Positions 35,490-47,141 of a DNA stretch of 64,000 nucleotides are shown here, piece after piece. The translations under genes were made by a program, and so were the position numbers. The DNA is taken from NCBI GenBank assembly GCA_035235625.1, contig CP141148.1:2232001-2296000 (forward strand), given 5' to 3'. Below the pieces are notes generated by a model. It did not search any database. It saw only the letters and a list, made by a program, of their open reading frames with translations, and was not told the DNA's origin. The DNA is from Saururus chinensis (lineage: Eukaryota > Streptophyta > Magnoliopsida > Piperales > Saururaceae). Each line of letters starts with the position of its first letter. The first letter of the stretch is position 1.

Positions 35490-35931
35490 TTCGGTTCAGC
35501 TCACGATGAGTAGAGAATATGAACTATTAGAGCCGGTTGAATTGAGTTCAACCAAATCTGATTGGCTTTCCGGGCCAATCTATTTCTGTCAAACCAAAGG
35601 GTTTTCGTGGTTGAACCAAGGTTACGTCCTGTTGAACCGAAAAAACCCGGACCCGGTCACCCTGAGTAAATTTTTAAAACACTGACTCAAACAAAAAAAA
35701 TTACTTCAACGAAGCGTTTTTAGCGGGAACAAGTTAAGGAAAGACAACTCAGCCTGTCCTTTTCATTGGGCAGAACACTTTGGAAGACGAAGCGAAACGG
35801 GAGAGTGAAGATGAAGAAGTGCTCCGTTGTCTTCACTTGTCTCCCGCGGTCATCTCAACAAGAGTAAAAGCCGCTTCCGACGTAAATTTCTTCGGCTCTT
35901 CTTCATAGGGATATTAAACGAACCAGCGAGA

Positions 35932-38900
35932 ATGGTGATCATACAAGGACAGAAGAGGGACGTGAAGAAGAGGCCCCACTTCTTCAAAATCTTGCTGGGT
36001 GATTTCTTTCACCGTCTCGTAAGCTTTCCCCTTCTTTCCACTGATATCCGTCCAAGGCTTTTGGAGACCTGAATGCTTCTTTACTTCTCTGTTTTCCTTC
36101 TGTATTGCTTGTTTTCATTGAAGTCCGTCAACGAGATATTAGTAAGAAGTTGTTCAATATCCATTGTGAGGACTGCATAATCATTGAAGGAATAGGATAT
36201 ACTCGCAAATGGGTCTGTGGCTAATGTGTTCACATGACCGATAAAAAAAAATGTGTTTACATGATTTCTGTCTGAGGCACTTCCTCTATCATTTCCTATA
36301 GCTGTCGTTCTCCTTTTGAGTTCTTTTGTGCTTGATAATAAAAGAACATTTGAAATAAAATTGGCAAACAGAAATACTTCGGTACATAGAACACAGTTTA
36401 GAACTGTTCTGTTTTCATATAAGTACTGACAAGATGCTTGGTGATTCGATAGTAGCGATTTATTTTTCTTATCTTTCATTTCTTAACTTACGAATCTTAT
36501 ATTTATTTGTGCTGTTGCAATCATTATGTTTCCTCTTCCAACTTCTAGCTGTTTTTCTTGGAAACTCAAACTTTAACCTTTAAATTGGTTGTGCTACAGT
36601 TCCAATTTGAACCCAGTTCAATTTCGTGTTGGGTGCTAAACCATGAGTTTCCGTCTTGGAGTGGCAGATAATGTATCAAGGAGAGGTCCCCTTTAGATTT
36701 TAAGGAAATTAAGCTTTTAAAACAAAATTGATAATTGTAGAAAATGTTGATAGAGTACATAAAAAAATTATTACATTTTGTTCAATTTAAGTGATTGGAT
36801 ACTTAAGAAAAGAGTATCATGAGCTTATTTTCCCTTTTTCTTATATGTGGGTTTAACTATTCAATAATAACCACTATTTTTTTCAAATATAGCTATTAAT
36901 ATTGGATAGAGAGGATATTAAGAAAAAGGACCAGTCTCGATTTATAAGATGAAATTAATAAAAGTAGATAAGAAACTGCCTAATACGATATCTTAAATAA
37001 GGAAATATAGTAAAGCTATTGTAATGAAGAGATCATAAATAAAGCATTGTAATTGGAAACTAAGTAAATCCTGCACCATCACCTAAATATAGCAGAAGAC
37101 CAATCCTGCGCTAGATGCTAATATGGAAGGCTATAGCACGAGACAGAGTTTGAAAACCTTAAGTGGGTGTGTAATCTTTCTGTTTTTATAGCAGGTTTTC
37201 TTGTCTTAATAATGACAGCATTAATCCTTCTTTACTGGGTGTGTAATTTTACTATTTTTAATCCTAAAAAGCAGGAATCCTGCATAGGGGATTCTTGCCT
37301 TGGAGCAAGATTCGTCCCTGCTGTCAACTATGTAACAAAAAAAAGGAAAAAACTAATCCTGATGACCTTCTTTTACTAATACATGAGCAATTGTGATCAT
37401 GTGACAAAGTTCTCCGAATTTTGCCAAAAAATACCTTGGACTAAAGCATTGCTGAATTTTTTGACCCCAAATTTATCGCAATTTTGGTTCATAACAACTC
37501 TTGTCTTTTTTGTTTTTAAGCTGGTTTAGGCAGGTTTTCGGGGTAAGGATTCAAGGAGTTAATTTTTAGGCCTCACAATACCAATTGAAGCTCCTCACAA
37601 GTTTCTCCCTTCCCCCTCCAAGATTGATGCTCTCATGCATCCCTTCTTGCATTCTCCTCACCAATTTTTTTTTTTTAACCGAACTGAAATGACCCGTAGC
37701 CGCATTGAACCCGAATCCCAATAATCACTATGATTGTAATTAGTGTAACTATTTCTTCTCTACTTGAGTGCTCAAATTGTTTAACCTTTTGCAGCGGATC
37801 CCACCGGCTTTCGCCAAGCACATCTCCAAGGAATTATCCAAAGAAGCCATCTTAAGAGGTCCCGGTGGAGGTCAGTGGCCGGTAATTATATGCAAGGGGA
37901 GCTGCAATTACACTTATTTTGACGCAGGTTGGAAGGCATTTGCGAAGGACCACCGCCTGAATGAACATGATTTTCTTGTCTTTAGACACAATGGAAACAT
38001 GCATTTCTCTGTCCGTATCTTTGATAAAACTGCTTGCGAGAGAGAGGATGCCTTAACAACAAAACTCAGTCAGGAGTCTGATTATGAAGCAAGAGGGAAA
38101 AGATATAGGAGTAAAAAAATCAAGAAGGATTTTGGTGGCTGTCATTCTCAAAAATCGAAAAAGCGCAATAGGGAGCACTTTGAATCAGGTTAATATAATT
38201 GAGCATTTAGTTTGAGCTGTTTTCTCATCTTGAATTGTATGAGATTTAAATCATTGAAGAAGATGTTATCTTTCTTAGGTCAATACAAGCCTTTAGCTTT
38301 AAAGGTTGACACGAAGAACAAGCAAGAGTTCAACCAACTCACTCCAAGGGTAAAGAGGAAAGTGTGCCATAGCCCAAGCTCATTTAGCTCTAAGTTTCCT
38401 TTTTTCCAAAAATGCTTACCAAAGAGTTTTGTGATGAGGCCGTACATAATGGTGAGTTTGTATTTTCAATTTAAACCTTTTTGTTTTTTATTTCCCTAAA
38501 GTTTGTTGTTTTTTTTTATATTTTCCATTTGTATTGTGTACGATGACATTATGGGTGTTTAATTTTGGGATCTCGTTGCAATTAACTTGCCATTTACGTA
38601 TGAACGTTCATCATTAACTCCTAAGGAAAAGATTATTGTATGGTCCTTCTCATTCCATAAATCACAAAATATGGCCCTGTCTATAAGGAAATTTGTATCA
38701 TTATTCATATTTACTTCACTTTCTTTGCATGAGCTTATATGCTGCACTTTCTTGTTTTAAGCTTTTGTTCTGACCTTCTATCATTTACTTGGGCAGAGAA
38801 TCCCCGCAGACTTTCGCAGTCACCTACCCAAAAGAAAGAACAAGTTTATTCTTCAAGACCCAAGTGATAGGAACTGGGAAGTGCTTAAAGTTACTAATGG

Positions 38901-40025
38901 GAAAAGTATTACTTTTAGTGCTGGTATTCCGGCATTTTGCAGAGGAAACAATCTCAAAGAAGGAGACAATTGCATCTTTGAACTACTGGATGTATCAAAG
39001 TTTCGGGTCCATATCTATCCAGTCACAAAAGACATCGGAGAGAAAAAACCAAGAGGAAAAAGACATTGGATAGATGATCTAATTGAGAAGGATAGTGGTA
39101 GTAGTCACTCTCAAAAATTCAGAAAGAGCAGCAGAGTACAAAATGAATCAGGTCAATGTTATTGAGCAGCGTATAGTTTGAGTTGTTGTCTATTCTTTAA
39201 GTACTTGCTACTTGAAACATTTTAGGCTATGCCTTCTTCAGGTAAAAACGAGCCTTCTGCTAGAAAAGTTGAAATGAAGAACAAGCAAGAGTTGTACCGA
39301 CTCACTCCGAGTGTAAAAGCGAAAGTTTGTAGTAACCTGGATTCATTTAGCTCCAAGTTTCCCTTTTTCAGCAAATGCTTATCAAAGAGTTCTGTGACGA
39401 ATCAATACAAAATGGTGAGCTTCTCCTTTCAATCGTAATTGTCCTATTTCCGGAGAATGTGTTGCTTTTTTTATTTGTTACATTTGTACAATTTATAATA
39501 ACTTGGTGGGTGGTGTTTAGATTTTGGTGGATCATAGGTGTTAAGACTTTTGGGATTACATGGCCCATAATACTCGGGGCAGGTGGGTTTTAACTCTGAA
39601 GGACGATATTAATATATGGCCCCTTCTCCCCATATGGAGACATAGAATGAGGGATATCTTTTTTTTATGGAAATGCCTTTGTGATGATTGTCGTTAGATT
39701 TACTCTACTTTCTGCATTTTCTTCGCATGAGTTTTTTTGCTCATTATTTTTATGTTCTCTGGTTCTGATCTCATATCATGTGTTATTTGGGCAGCAAATC
39801 CCCAAGAACTTTCATGGTTACCTTCCGAAAAACAAGAGCAAGTTTATCCTCCAGGACCCAAGTGGCAAGAACTGGGAATTGTTTATTATTCGTAATCATC
39901 ATATTTTCTTTTCTAGGGGTTGGTCTAAATTTTGCAAAGGAAACAATCTCAAAGAGGGAGACATCTGCATATTTGAACTTCTGGATTTAACGAGTTTTCG
40001 TGTCCATGTATTTCACAGAGGCTGA
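35932..40025 (+). CDS. REM gene 3: triple-B3-domain protein
   Basis: Predicted 470 residues. Exons: 35932-36018, 37795-38188, 38279-38451, 38797-39151, 39242-39414 and 39795-40025, all GT-AG and frame-consistent. Exon 1 has P-H-F-F-K-I-L-L. The B3 cores are at about 14-113, 198-308 and 376-468, with E-H-D-F-L-V-F-R-H, N-N-L-K-E-G-D-N-C-I-F-E and N-N-L-K-E-G-D-I-C-I-F-E. The C-terminus is shorter than in paralogues (ends V-F-H-R-G, without the Q-R-L-M-Q-G type tail). Exon 1 begins M-V-I-I-Q-G-Q instead of M-E-(M-E)-G-Q. Intron 1 is the longest of the set (1776 bp), so it has probably taken insertions. No lesion seen. Confidence 0.9.
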
Positions 40026-40233
40026 GGCGAGATTAAAACCAAGTTCCTACTGACCTGTGTCTGATCATAAGTCATAGCAAACAACTTTTTCCTGTTCTAC
40101 ATCTTTTGCTGCTTGGACGATCACTATGTATGGAGTATGGATACAGTCGATCATATTTTTATTTGATCTGCTACAAAATCATTCTAAAACTGACACAATC
40201 ATCCATCAACTTATGTCTAAACTCTTAAATGAA

Positions 40234-40361
40234 GCATTTTCTATGTTCCTTACTTACAATACACCCAACATAAAAAATATATAAGAATTGTCAATATTTG
40301 AAATTAATGGTGCATACACTAGCACAATTAACATCGGTGCAACGGTGCTCATAGAAAATGC
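40234..40361. mobile_element. 128-bp MITE, family M variant
   Basis: Perfect 12-bp inverted ends GCATTTTCTATG (40234-40245) and CATAGAAAATGC (40350-40361). The core TTAATGGTGCATACACTAGC matches the family core at 14120-14160. It lies 210 bp after the REM gene 3 stop. Confidence 0.75.
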
Positions 40362-40564
40362 TTCTCTACCTGTCAATGAGGTTATTTTGCTTTTCATTGG
40401 GGTTTAGGCGGATATTCTATCCAACAATTGGGATTGTGACTTATATTTGGGCAATTTTATGGGTTATGTGAAAGAGATACTACTGCTATGTCCATTAATA
40501 CTCTTATCAAACACAGTTGCAATCTCTTTGAAGGACATCCTATAGGTTATCCCACACATAAATG

Positions 40565-40630
40565 CCCGTAGCCTCGACATAAACTTGATGTTGTGTACCC
40601 GTAGCCTTGACATAAACTTGATGTTGTGTA
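40565..40630 (+). repeat. 33-bp tandem repeat, two units
   Basis: 40565-40597 and 40598-40630 both read CCCGTAGCCTYGACATAAAC followed by TTGATGTTGTGTA, with one C/T difference. The unit is the conserved 3'-flank motif of the REM cluster, single at about 13921 and 50340. Confidence 0.9.
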
Positions 40631-40685
40631 TGCAATATACATTGCAATGGGGGGAGGCCCCATATGAAAAGGGAAGGTAGGGAAA

Positions 40686-42027
40686 CCATGTACAGTGGCA
40701 TACCAGCGGAAGCGAGGTGATGGTGTGACTCATGAGAGCTAGGGGTGGTGCCTTGAAAAAAATTGGAACTTTAAACAATTATCTCTACACATACATATGG
40801 AAAAACATTCACATAAATAAGAATCATGATCAAGAGTCTATAAAGTAAAATAAAATAAATATAGGAGCAATACCACATTTTGGGCTGATCAGCCCTTAAA
40901 TGCCTTGATCCTTCACGCCGACACTTGTTTGATCAATTGAATATCAATTCACTTAGAGAGGGGGAAAGGATTGCCTTAAGTATGTGTAGATCCCTCACAA
41001 ATCCAAAGCAATGGCTTGTAAGTCTCTCTTGATGGAGTGCCCTAGCCCTTCTTCTTCAAACCACATGTGGATCTAGATGTTTGCACAACTCTCAAGTGGA
41101 TTGCCAAGCTCCGAAGGTCGACACTCGACAAGGGAGGGAGAGAAGGGGTGGCCAACCGCTTTTTCTCCTTTTCTTTGTGCAACGCGCCAAGGTGTGCAGA
41201 TCCCTTACAAATCCAAAGCAATGGCTTGTAAGACTCTCTTTATGGAGTGCCCTAGCCCTTCTTCTTCAAACTACATGTGGATCTAGATATTTGCACAACT
41301 CTCAAGAAGATTGCCAAGCTCCAAAGATCAACAAGGGAGGGAGAGAAGGGGTGGCCAGCCCCTTTTCTCCTTTTCTTTGTGCAATGCACCAAGGAGAGAG
41401 GGAGAGAGAAAGGGGGCATGATAGGGAGAGAGAGAGAGAGAGAGAGAGAGAGGAGCGACTCACTTAGTGCTTATCTCCTCTCTTGCTTTGCTTTTATACT
41501 CCCTCTCCTATTTGGGCTTATATGGATGGGCTTCCACTCTAAGTTCTACTGGATCAACTAGAGAATCTCACACAATAGGAGTGGGCTTTATTTCTCATAG
41601 CTCACAAAGGCTTGAGCCCCTGCACACGACCATGCCTGTGATAGGGTCGACCCTAGGGGTGTTCATGGACGTCCGTTGTCCATATATCTGTCTGTATCCG
41701 CATCCGTTTTATATAGAATGGACAATTTTTTTGGTTGGGGGCGGATATAGATGTGGACATAGACTAAGTTTTTTATTCACACTAATAGGGAGCTATGGAC
41801 ATGGACATACCCTTATCCATGCATCCACCACCCTTACCCTGTGACCCATACCGACTAACCCAAACTGTGAACAAGGGTGGACCATATAGGTCTAAGCTCA
41901 TACCATGGTCCAACAAACCTCTAATGGGTAATCTTGTCATCCCATTAACACCTCTCGTTATTGGACCATATGAATGCTACAACACTTATATGAGACTTAT
42001 ATGTTAGGGAGGAGTTGTAGGGCTACA
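40686..42027. mobile_element. LTR-like repeat related to 2494-3710, with internal duplication
   Basis: Begins ATGTACAGTGGC...CCAGCGGAAG like the block at 2494 and ends near GGGCTACA (42020-42027). It contains a ~210-bp direct tandem duplication (40982-41191 and 41192-41393; both open TGTGYAGATCCC), a (GA)n microsatellite at 41421-41452, and a segment at about 41655-41830 starting TAGGGGTGTTCATGGACG that looks like a separate small insertion. The open frames here run through repeats and are not genes. Confidence 0.5.
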
Positions 42028-43046
42028 CCTTGGGTAGGGTACCAACCCATGATTCTAGAACCCAACCCTACTCAAGGTAATGGAATAGTAAGATAATCTA
42101 TAATTAGATAGTAATAACAATTCTAACACAATAATCTATAAATCACATAGCCAAAAAATGTGGTGTTTAATGCAAAATAGAAAAAATAGAAATTCATTAA
42201 TAATTACCTCAATTAATTCGACACAAGAAATGGTAGATCACTTGTACCTACAAATGGGGAGATAAAAATCGATTGGCCAAAATAATACTAAGTAAATAGC
42301 CAACACAAACATATCCTCACATTTAATCTACTCAAGACTAATAATGTAGAAATGATTCACTATATTTGATACTAAACTTAGAATAAAATAGTCAGGTAAT
42401 CAACAATCCGATAGCACTTGCAATTCTCACACAATAATCTACAATCACAAGACTGCCCTCTTAAGTATGGCATTAGATCCTTTGAAGATCAGCAACATGT
42501 GAATACTATTGGTTAATCATCTCAAATTTTTATCTGGGTAGAGCATTTACCCCTGGTCCTCGTGAAAACAATGAAAAGTGTGAGCCACCATTAATATAAG
42601 TCTCAAGTTTGTTGGGTGCTAGAAAAAACTCCGAATCAAGTAAAAATAAAACTTATTGTTAATTTTAAGTTGTTAATGATATTTATGGGTTCATTTTCTA
42701 AGCTTGAAGCAAGTAAAGAAATGAAAACTAAATTTTATGTAGTTATTGTGTTTGAAAATGTCATTAATGGAGTTGTAACATGTAACAAAATTATTGGAGC
42801 TATAATGGTCAAGAGGGTTGCGAACTTTAGTAATGGTTGTGATCAAATAGCATCCAACATTGCCAAATGTCGATTGCAAAGAAGAGGAGGAGCTGGAGGT
42901 AGAATAGGGCTAAAAGGTGGAGGCAAAGGTTATGCATTATTGGTTCAAGTGGGTTAGGGGAGTTAAAGTGGAAGAAAAGTAGAATGCGGTTTGTAAGGTC
43001 ATTTCATGCCATAGCATGACCTTTCACACATGTATAGATTTATATA
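42028..43046. other. Gene-free stretch
   Basis: One 113-codon open frame (42616-42957, plus) has no recognised motif; its end is Gly/Arg-rich (R-R-G-G-A-G-G-R). I do not call it a gene. The rest is AT-rich. Confidence 0.4.
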
Positions 43047-43700
43047 TCATACTACGATATAAAGTAAATTGAGGAACAATATAATTTTTAATTTCTATCT
43101 ATTTTACCTATGTTTTTCACCTAAACTCTCTATTTTGCCCATCTTTTTAACCCAATCTAATCCTTCAATCAGTTCTTTTATAAGTTTGAATTGGTGTGCG
43201 ATATGATGGTATTTAGTAAAACTATTTACTTGGATTCTTTTAGATGTTTGTCACATAATTAACCTAATATTGGTTGCTAATATGAAATCGGTTCCACTTT
43301 TTACATTACCTTTATTTTAATTTTATAAGGTTATATTTTTACACTCTTAAACTTAGATTTGTGTGTTCTTAGTATTGTTAGAAAACTCTCGACAAGCTCT
43401 ATGAAATGAGCTTACGACATGAGTATGCTTTCTCAAACATTTTTGTGTCTCACGCATATAATACATTTCTAGATAATATTTGTTATCATCTATTACCATG
43501 TTTGAAATTAAAACTATAATATTTAGATTTGCAGTTGCCTACTTCAACTATATATGAGTTAATATAGTGCTTATAATATATGTATATATAATTTATTATC
43601 AATACGATCATAAAAGAATGTGTTATATCTATAGCATGTAAGGGAGATATTTTTAGGATACATTTTTTTTTTTTCATCTAATCTATATTTGCATGCATAA
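43047..43700 (+). mobile_element. Non-autonomous Helitron-like element, 3' end missing
   Basis: Starts TCATACTACGATATAAAG after A, matching the 5' end at 26958. The interior contains the family phrases (AAGCTCTATGAAATGAG near 43394, TTGCAGTTGCCTACTTC near 43530). The sequence leaves the family at TTGCATGCATAATATG before the CTRR end. Confidence 0.6.
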
Positions 43701-45668
43701 TATGTCAAAATCTAAGAGGTGGGGTCTATTTCCTAGCCAAATGGAAAATGGCCAAATTTGTTTGTACCACTATCGAGCCTATACTCTCACTATGTATTAT
43801 TCTACCCACAAATGAAGGCCATGAGATCTACGAAACTAGCGCTTCTCTCCTACTAATTAGACCTTAAACATATGCATAATATGTCAAATAAATATATAAG
43901 ATTTTCTTTTCGTAACAACTTGAGTTTTTGTAGAAACTTGATAATCTTATATGGTATCATAGCATCAAGTTATGGGAGGTCATGAGTTCAAATATCATTG
44001 GAGGCATTTATACCCCTATTATATTCCACATGCTACACTTGATAGATATTTGCACGTGAGCATGTGTTAGGATATCGAATAAATATATAAGATTTCCCCT
44101 TCTTAACAACTAGAGTTGTTTTAAAACTTGGTTATTTTATATTGTTTAGTTTGATAATTTAATTTTCATACGAAGACTTGATGACCAAGAATGGGAGGTT
44201 GCCACGTTAACAAAAGAATTGGTTTATATGCATCCCAATAATCTCCTTAATATTTTATTTTATTTATAAATTTATAAGGGTGTTTATGGGGTTATTAGGG
44301 TACTGAGGAGATTATTAGGGTGCATATGAACTCATTCTTAATATAAAAAAAAAGTGGCAAGAAAGAAACTCAGGAACCTTATCTAACACATTTAGGTTTC
44401 CCCTCTCTATCCATTGATGGTTATGGTTAGTGGTCAAAGACATATTTTTTAAAAAATTTAATGTGGATTGAGAGTTGAGACTATACTCTCACAATGTAAT
44501 TAACTTAATGTTTGTCTCCTACTAGTTAGTCCTTGAATAAAAGTGTAATATGTCAAAGAGGTTGACTGACTAGCACTCTCGCTTTAACTCTAGCTAGCCA
44601 TTAGCGATTAGATCATGGCCATGGCCTTGATCAGGATCGACGGCCATAGGGGCAGCGTTGGTTGAATTTATCAAAGGTGGAGTCTATTTCAAATGAACAA
44701 AAGAATTTTGTGATATTTTTACTCAACTTTTTCTCCGTCTCTCCGCTAAAAGTTGGAGCAAGAAGGTGAGAACAGGAGCAATCACTTTTTCTCGTCTAAT
44801 GATGTGGAGTAGTTTTTGGTGTAGAAAAAGTGAATAAAAATATCATTTTCCCATGTCGCCTATAAAACTATAGCTTGTCTCCTACTAGTTTGATTAGACC
44901 TTGAACAGACATGCCAAGCCTTGAACATAGTAGGCAGAACTCTTGAAGGTAGGGAGATAGAGCCAGCTTGATACATTTTGGGGCCTAAGGTGAATTTTCC
45001 CACCAAGGCCATATTGCTTAAAGTTATAGTAATTCAAACATGTTAAAATCATAAGAGTATTAACTTTGGGTAACGATACTAATCTGGCCCTCTTGTTGTG
45101 TCGCCATAACATTGCCATCACTCTGGTTTTCTCACGATCTTGCCTCTAGGTCAAGGTCAATCTCCTTTCTTTCTTGGTCCTCCTGAATGGGAAGGTAGAA
45201 TATGCATTTCATCAAGCTCGGTTATGTTCAAAAATTAATCTCACTAATAGTGGTAGATGTATAGCTAATTCGAATTTGATTTACCCTCCCAGCCTCCACA
45301 TTAAGTTGTACACCATGTATGAAGCGAGTACGATGAGCAAGAAACATTCTTTATTGCCAAAAGAGAAAGTACAATAACTTCCATGGGTTTCTATTGATTT
45401 CCTGCATGAAGGAAAAAAAATAGTTAAACATAATTACATGAGCATAATTAAAAAAAAGAGAGCCTCAAAACTAATTTATGGAGTGTACCTAAGTCTGTCC
45501 CAATTACTGGCTTTAGGAGCATATTAATGCTTAAAACAAAGTTTTAAAATTAATATTTTCTCAGTAGTCTCAAATTAATAGTTTTATTTACTTTTCCAAA
45601 ACGTACTAATTTCAAACAGATATGGATTTATAAATAAAATCAAAAGCATGAGCAGTCTCGGAAGATTA
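43701..45668. other. Gene-free repeat mosaic
   Basis: No gene. Two related stretches (43890-44010 and 44085-44160) repeat AATATATAAGATTT..., CTTAACAACT..GAGTTGTT and so on. GAGGTCATGAGTTCAAATAT near 43976 resembles a tRNA B box and could be a SINE fragment. Confidence 0.4.
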
Positions 45669-46450
45669 TGTTAGAAGTGGGCATTATAAATGGGTTAAGC
45701 CCATATTATTTAGATAGGCATATTAATGGTTATGTGGGTCAAGCCCATATTACTCAAGTGGGTCAAGCCCATTTGGTAGAGAAAGCCCAAGCCCACTTCA
45801 TATTGAATGAGAATATCACATGGGAATTGGTTGAAGGAGTAAATAGTCCCACATCGCCTACGTGAAGGTAATGATGTTGGTATATAAGGCTTTAGTTTGG
45901 CCTTTCATGTTAGGCCCTTGGGCCATCCCACTTTTGTGGGGGAGAGAGATGTTGAACCAATGCACCTAGGTGGGCTAACCCACACGCGCGCGCCGCCGCG
46001 GCCGGCCGGGTTGGGTTGGGTTGGGTCAACAAGATAATATTTTGGGACAAATTCATTTGGTTCGGTTTTCTATTTGGTTTGATTTTCTATGAACCAAATA
46101 GGTCTGGTTTGCTTTCACTAAAGGAAGTGTCCGTTAACGGATGGACGCATCCGTTTGAACGGGAAAGGTTATCTTCAACGGGATTTTCTATAAAACCATG
46201 AAAAACTCTTTCTGCAAAGAATCCGATTTGGGATTTTCCTGTCCGTTCCGTTCATCTCAGTTTTGTGTTAGCATACTCACTGTGGTTCGCTGCATATACC
46301 GTGTTGGAGGTGTTCCTATGGTATATGGTTAATCGTCTTATCCTGGGAGGCAGACGTCCACTAAACACCAGTAGAGAAGGTGAATTCTATCTTAAGGACA
46401 AAGCTGATTGCTTGATTCGATCGTAAATATTCCAGTAATATTTCTCATCA
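45669..46450 (+). mobile_element. Copia-type LTR-like block
   Basis: Begins TGTTAGAAGTGGGC and carries features common in plant Copia LTRs: AGTCCCACATCGCC (45846-45859), a TATATAAGGC promoter box (45882-45891), a GC-rich GCGCGCGCCGCCGCGGCC tract followed by GGGTT repeats (45985-46024), and a downstream GGAGGCAGACGTCCAC phrase (46347-46362). The right boundary was not fixed and no target duplication was found. No polyprotein follows. Confidence 0.55.
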
Positions 46451-47141
46451 CATATAAGGCAAAAGTACGAAGATATAATAGATTATAAGCTCACACCATA
46501 GGTATCAGCATTCTCAGAAGATCATTAGGATTACTTAGTCCACATCAGTAAAAAATAGATGTGCAAAAGTTTAAAACAATAACATAGGCCTAGAAAATAT
46601 TGATCTATTAAGATGAACGATGAAGGGGCGTGCAGGAAGAGAAACTGATGAGAAAGTTGCTCCTCTGAAAACAGAAACAAAAAATCAAGCCAAAAAATAT
46701 AAAAAAGTTGAGTAATTTTTGGCCAGCAACAAAGAACTGCCTCAATCGCAACAAATATATCTTTGTTATCACTCTCTCACGGGCCATTTTTGTTCTAAAT
46801 AAAACTCAACTCAAGGGGCCTTCATTAAGTGGCGAGGCCTTACGCAGCCGCCTGATGGTCTAGCCGGCCCTGTAGGGAGATAGTGGCAACAGCCAACAGC
46901 TGCTCCTCCCTGGCAAGAGGTTCTCCTCTGTGGCAGAAGTCAGAACGCTTTAAGGACGCACAGGAGAAAAGAAGCAAAGAGGGACTGTACTCAGTCTCGG
47001 GGGAGTGAAGAGAAAGAAGTGACTGCTTCGCTTGTTTCCCATGTCTCGTGTGGACAACGGTCATCTCCACAAAGCAAAGCCAGCTTCCAAAGTAAATTTC
47101 TTCGGCTCTTCGTCGTTGGGGTGTTAACCGAACTTGCGAGA
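46451..47141 (+). promoter_or_regulatory. Upstream region and 5' leader of REM gene 4
   Basis: 46950-47141 aligns with the leaders of genes 2 and 3 (GTCATCTCCACAAAG, CAGCTTCCAAAGTAAATTTC, CTTCGGCTCTTCGTC). No TATA box could be fixed with confidence. The minus-strand open frame here is antisense to the leader and not a gene. Confidence 0.5.

Noticed and set aside
41077-41844. Overlapping open frames of 94-128 codons
   Set aside because: They run through a tandem duplication and a (GA)n tract of an LTR-like repeat; the length comes from low stop density.
42616-42957. 113-codon open frame with Gly/Arg-rich end
   Set aside because: No recognisable family, no introns or promoter context, AT-rich codons; not supported as a gene.
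43960-44010. TGGTATCATAGC as an LTR primer-binding site
   Set aside because: No LTR precedes it and no gag follows; a SINE-like or chance match is simpler.
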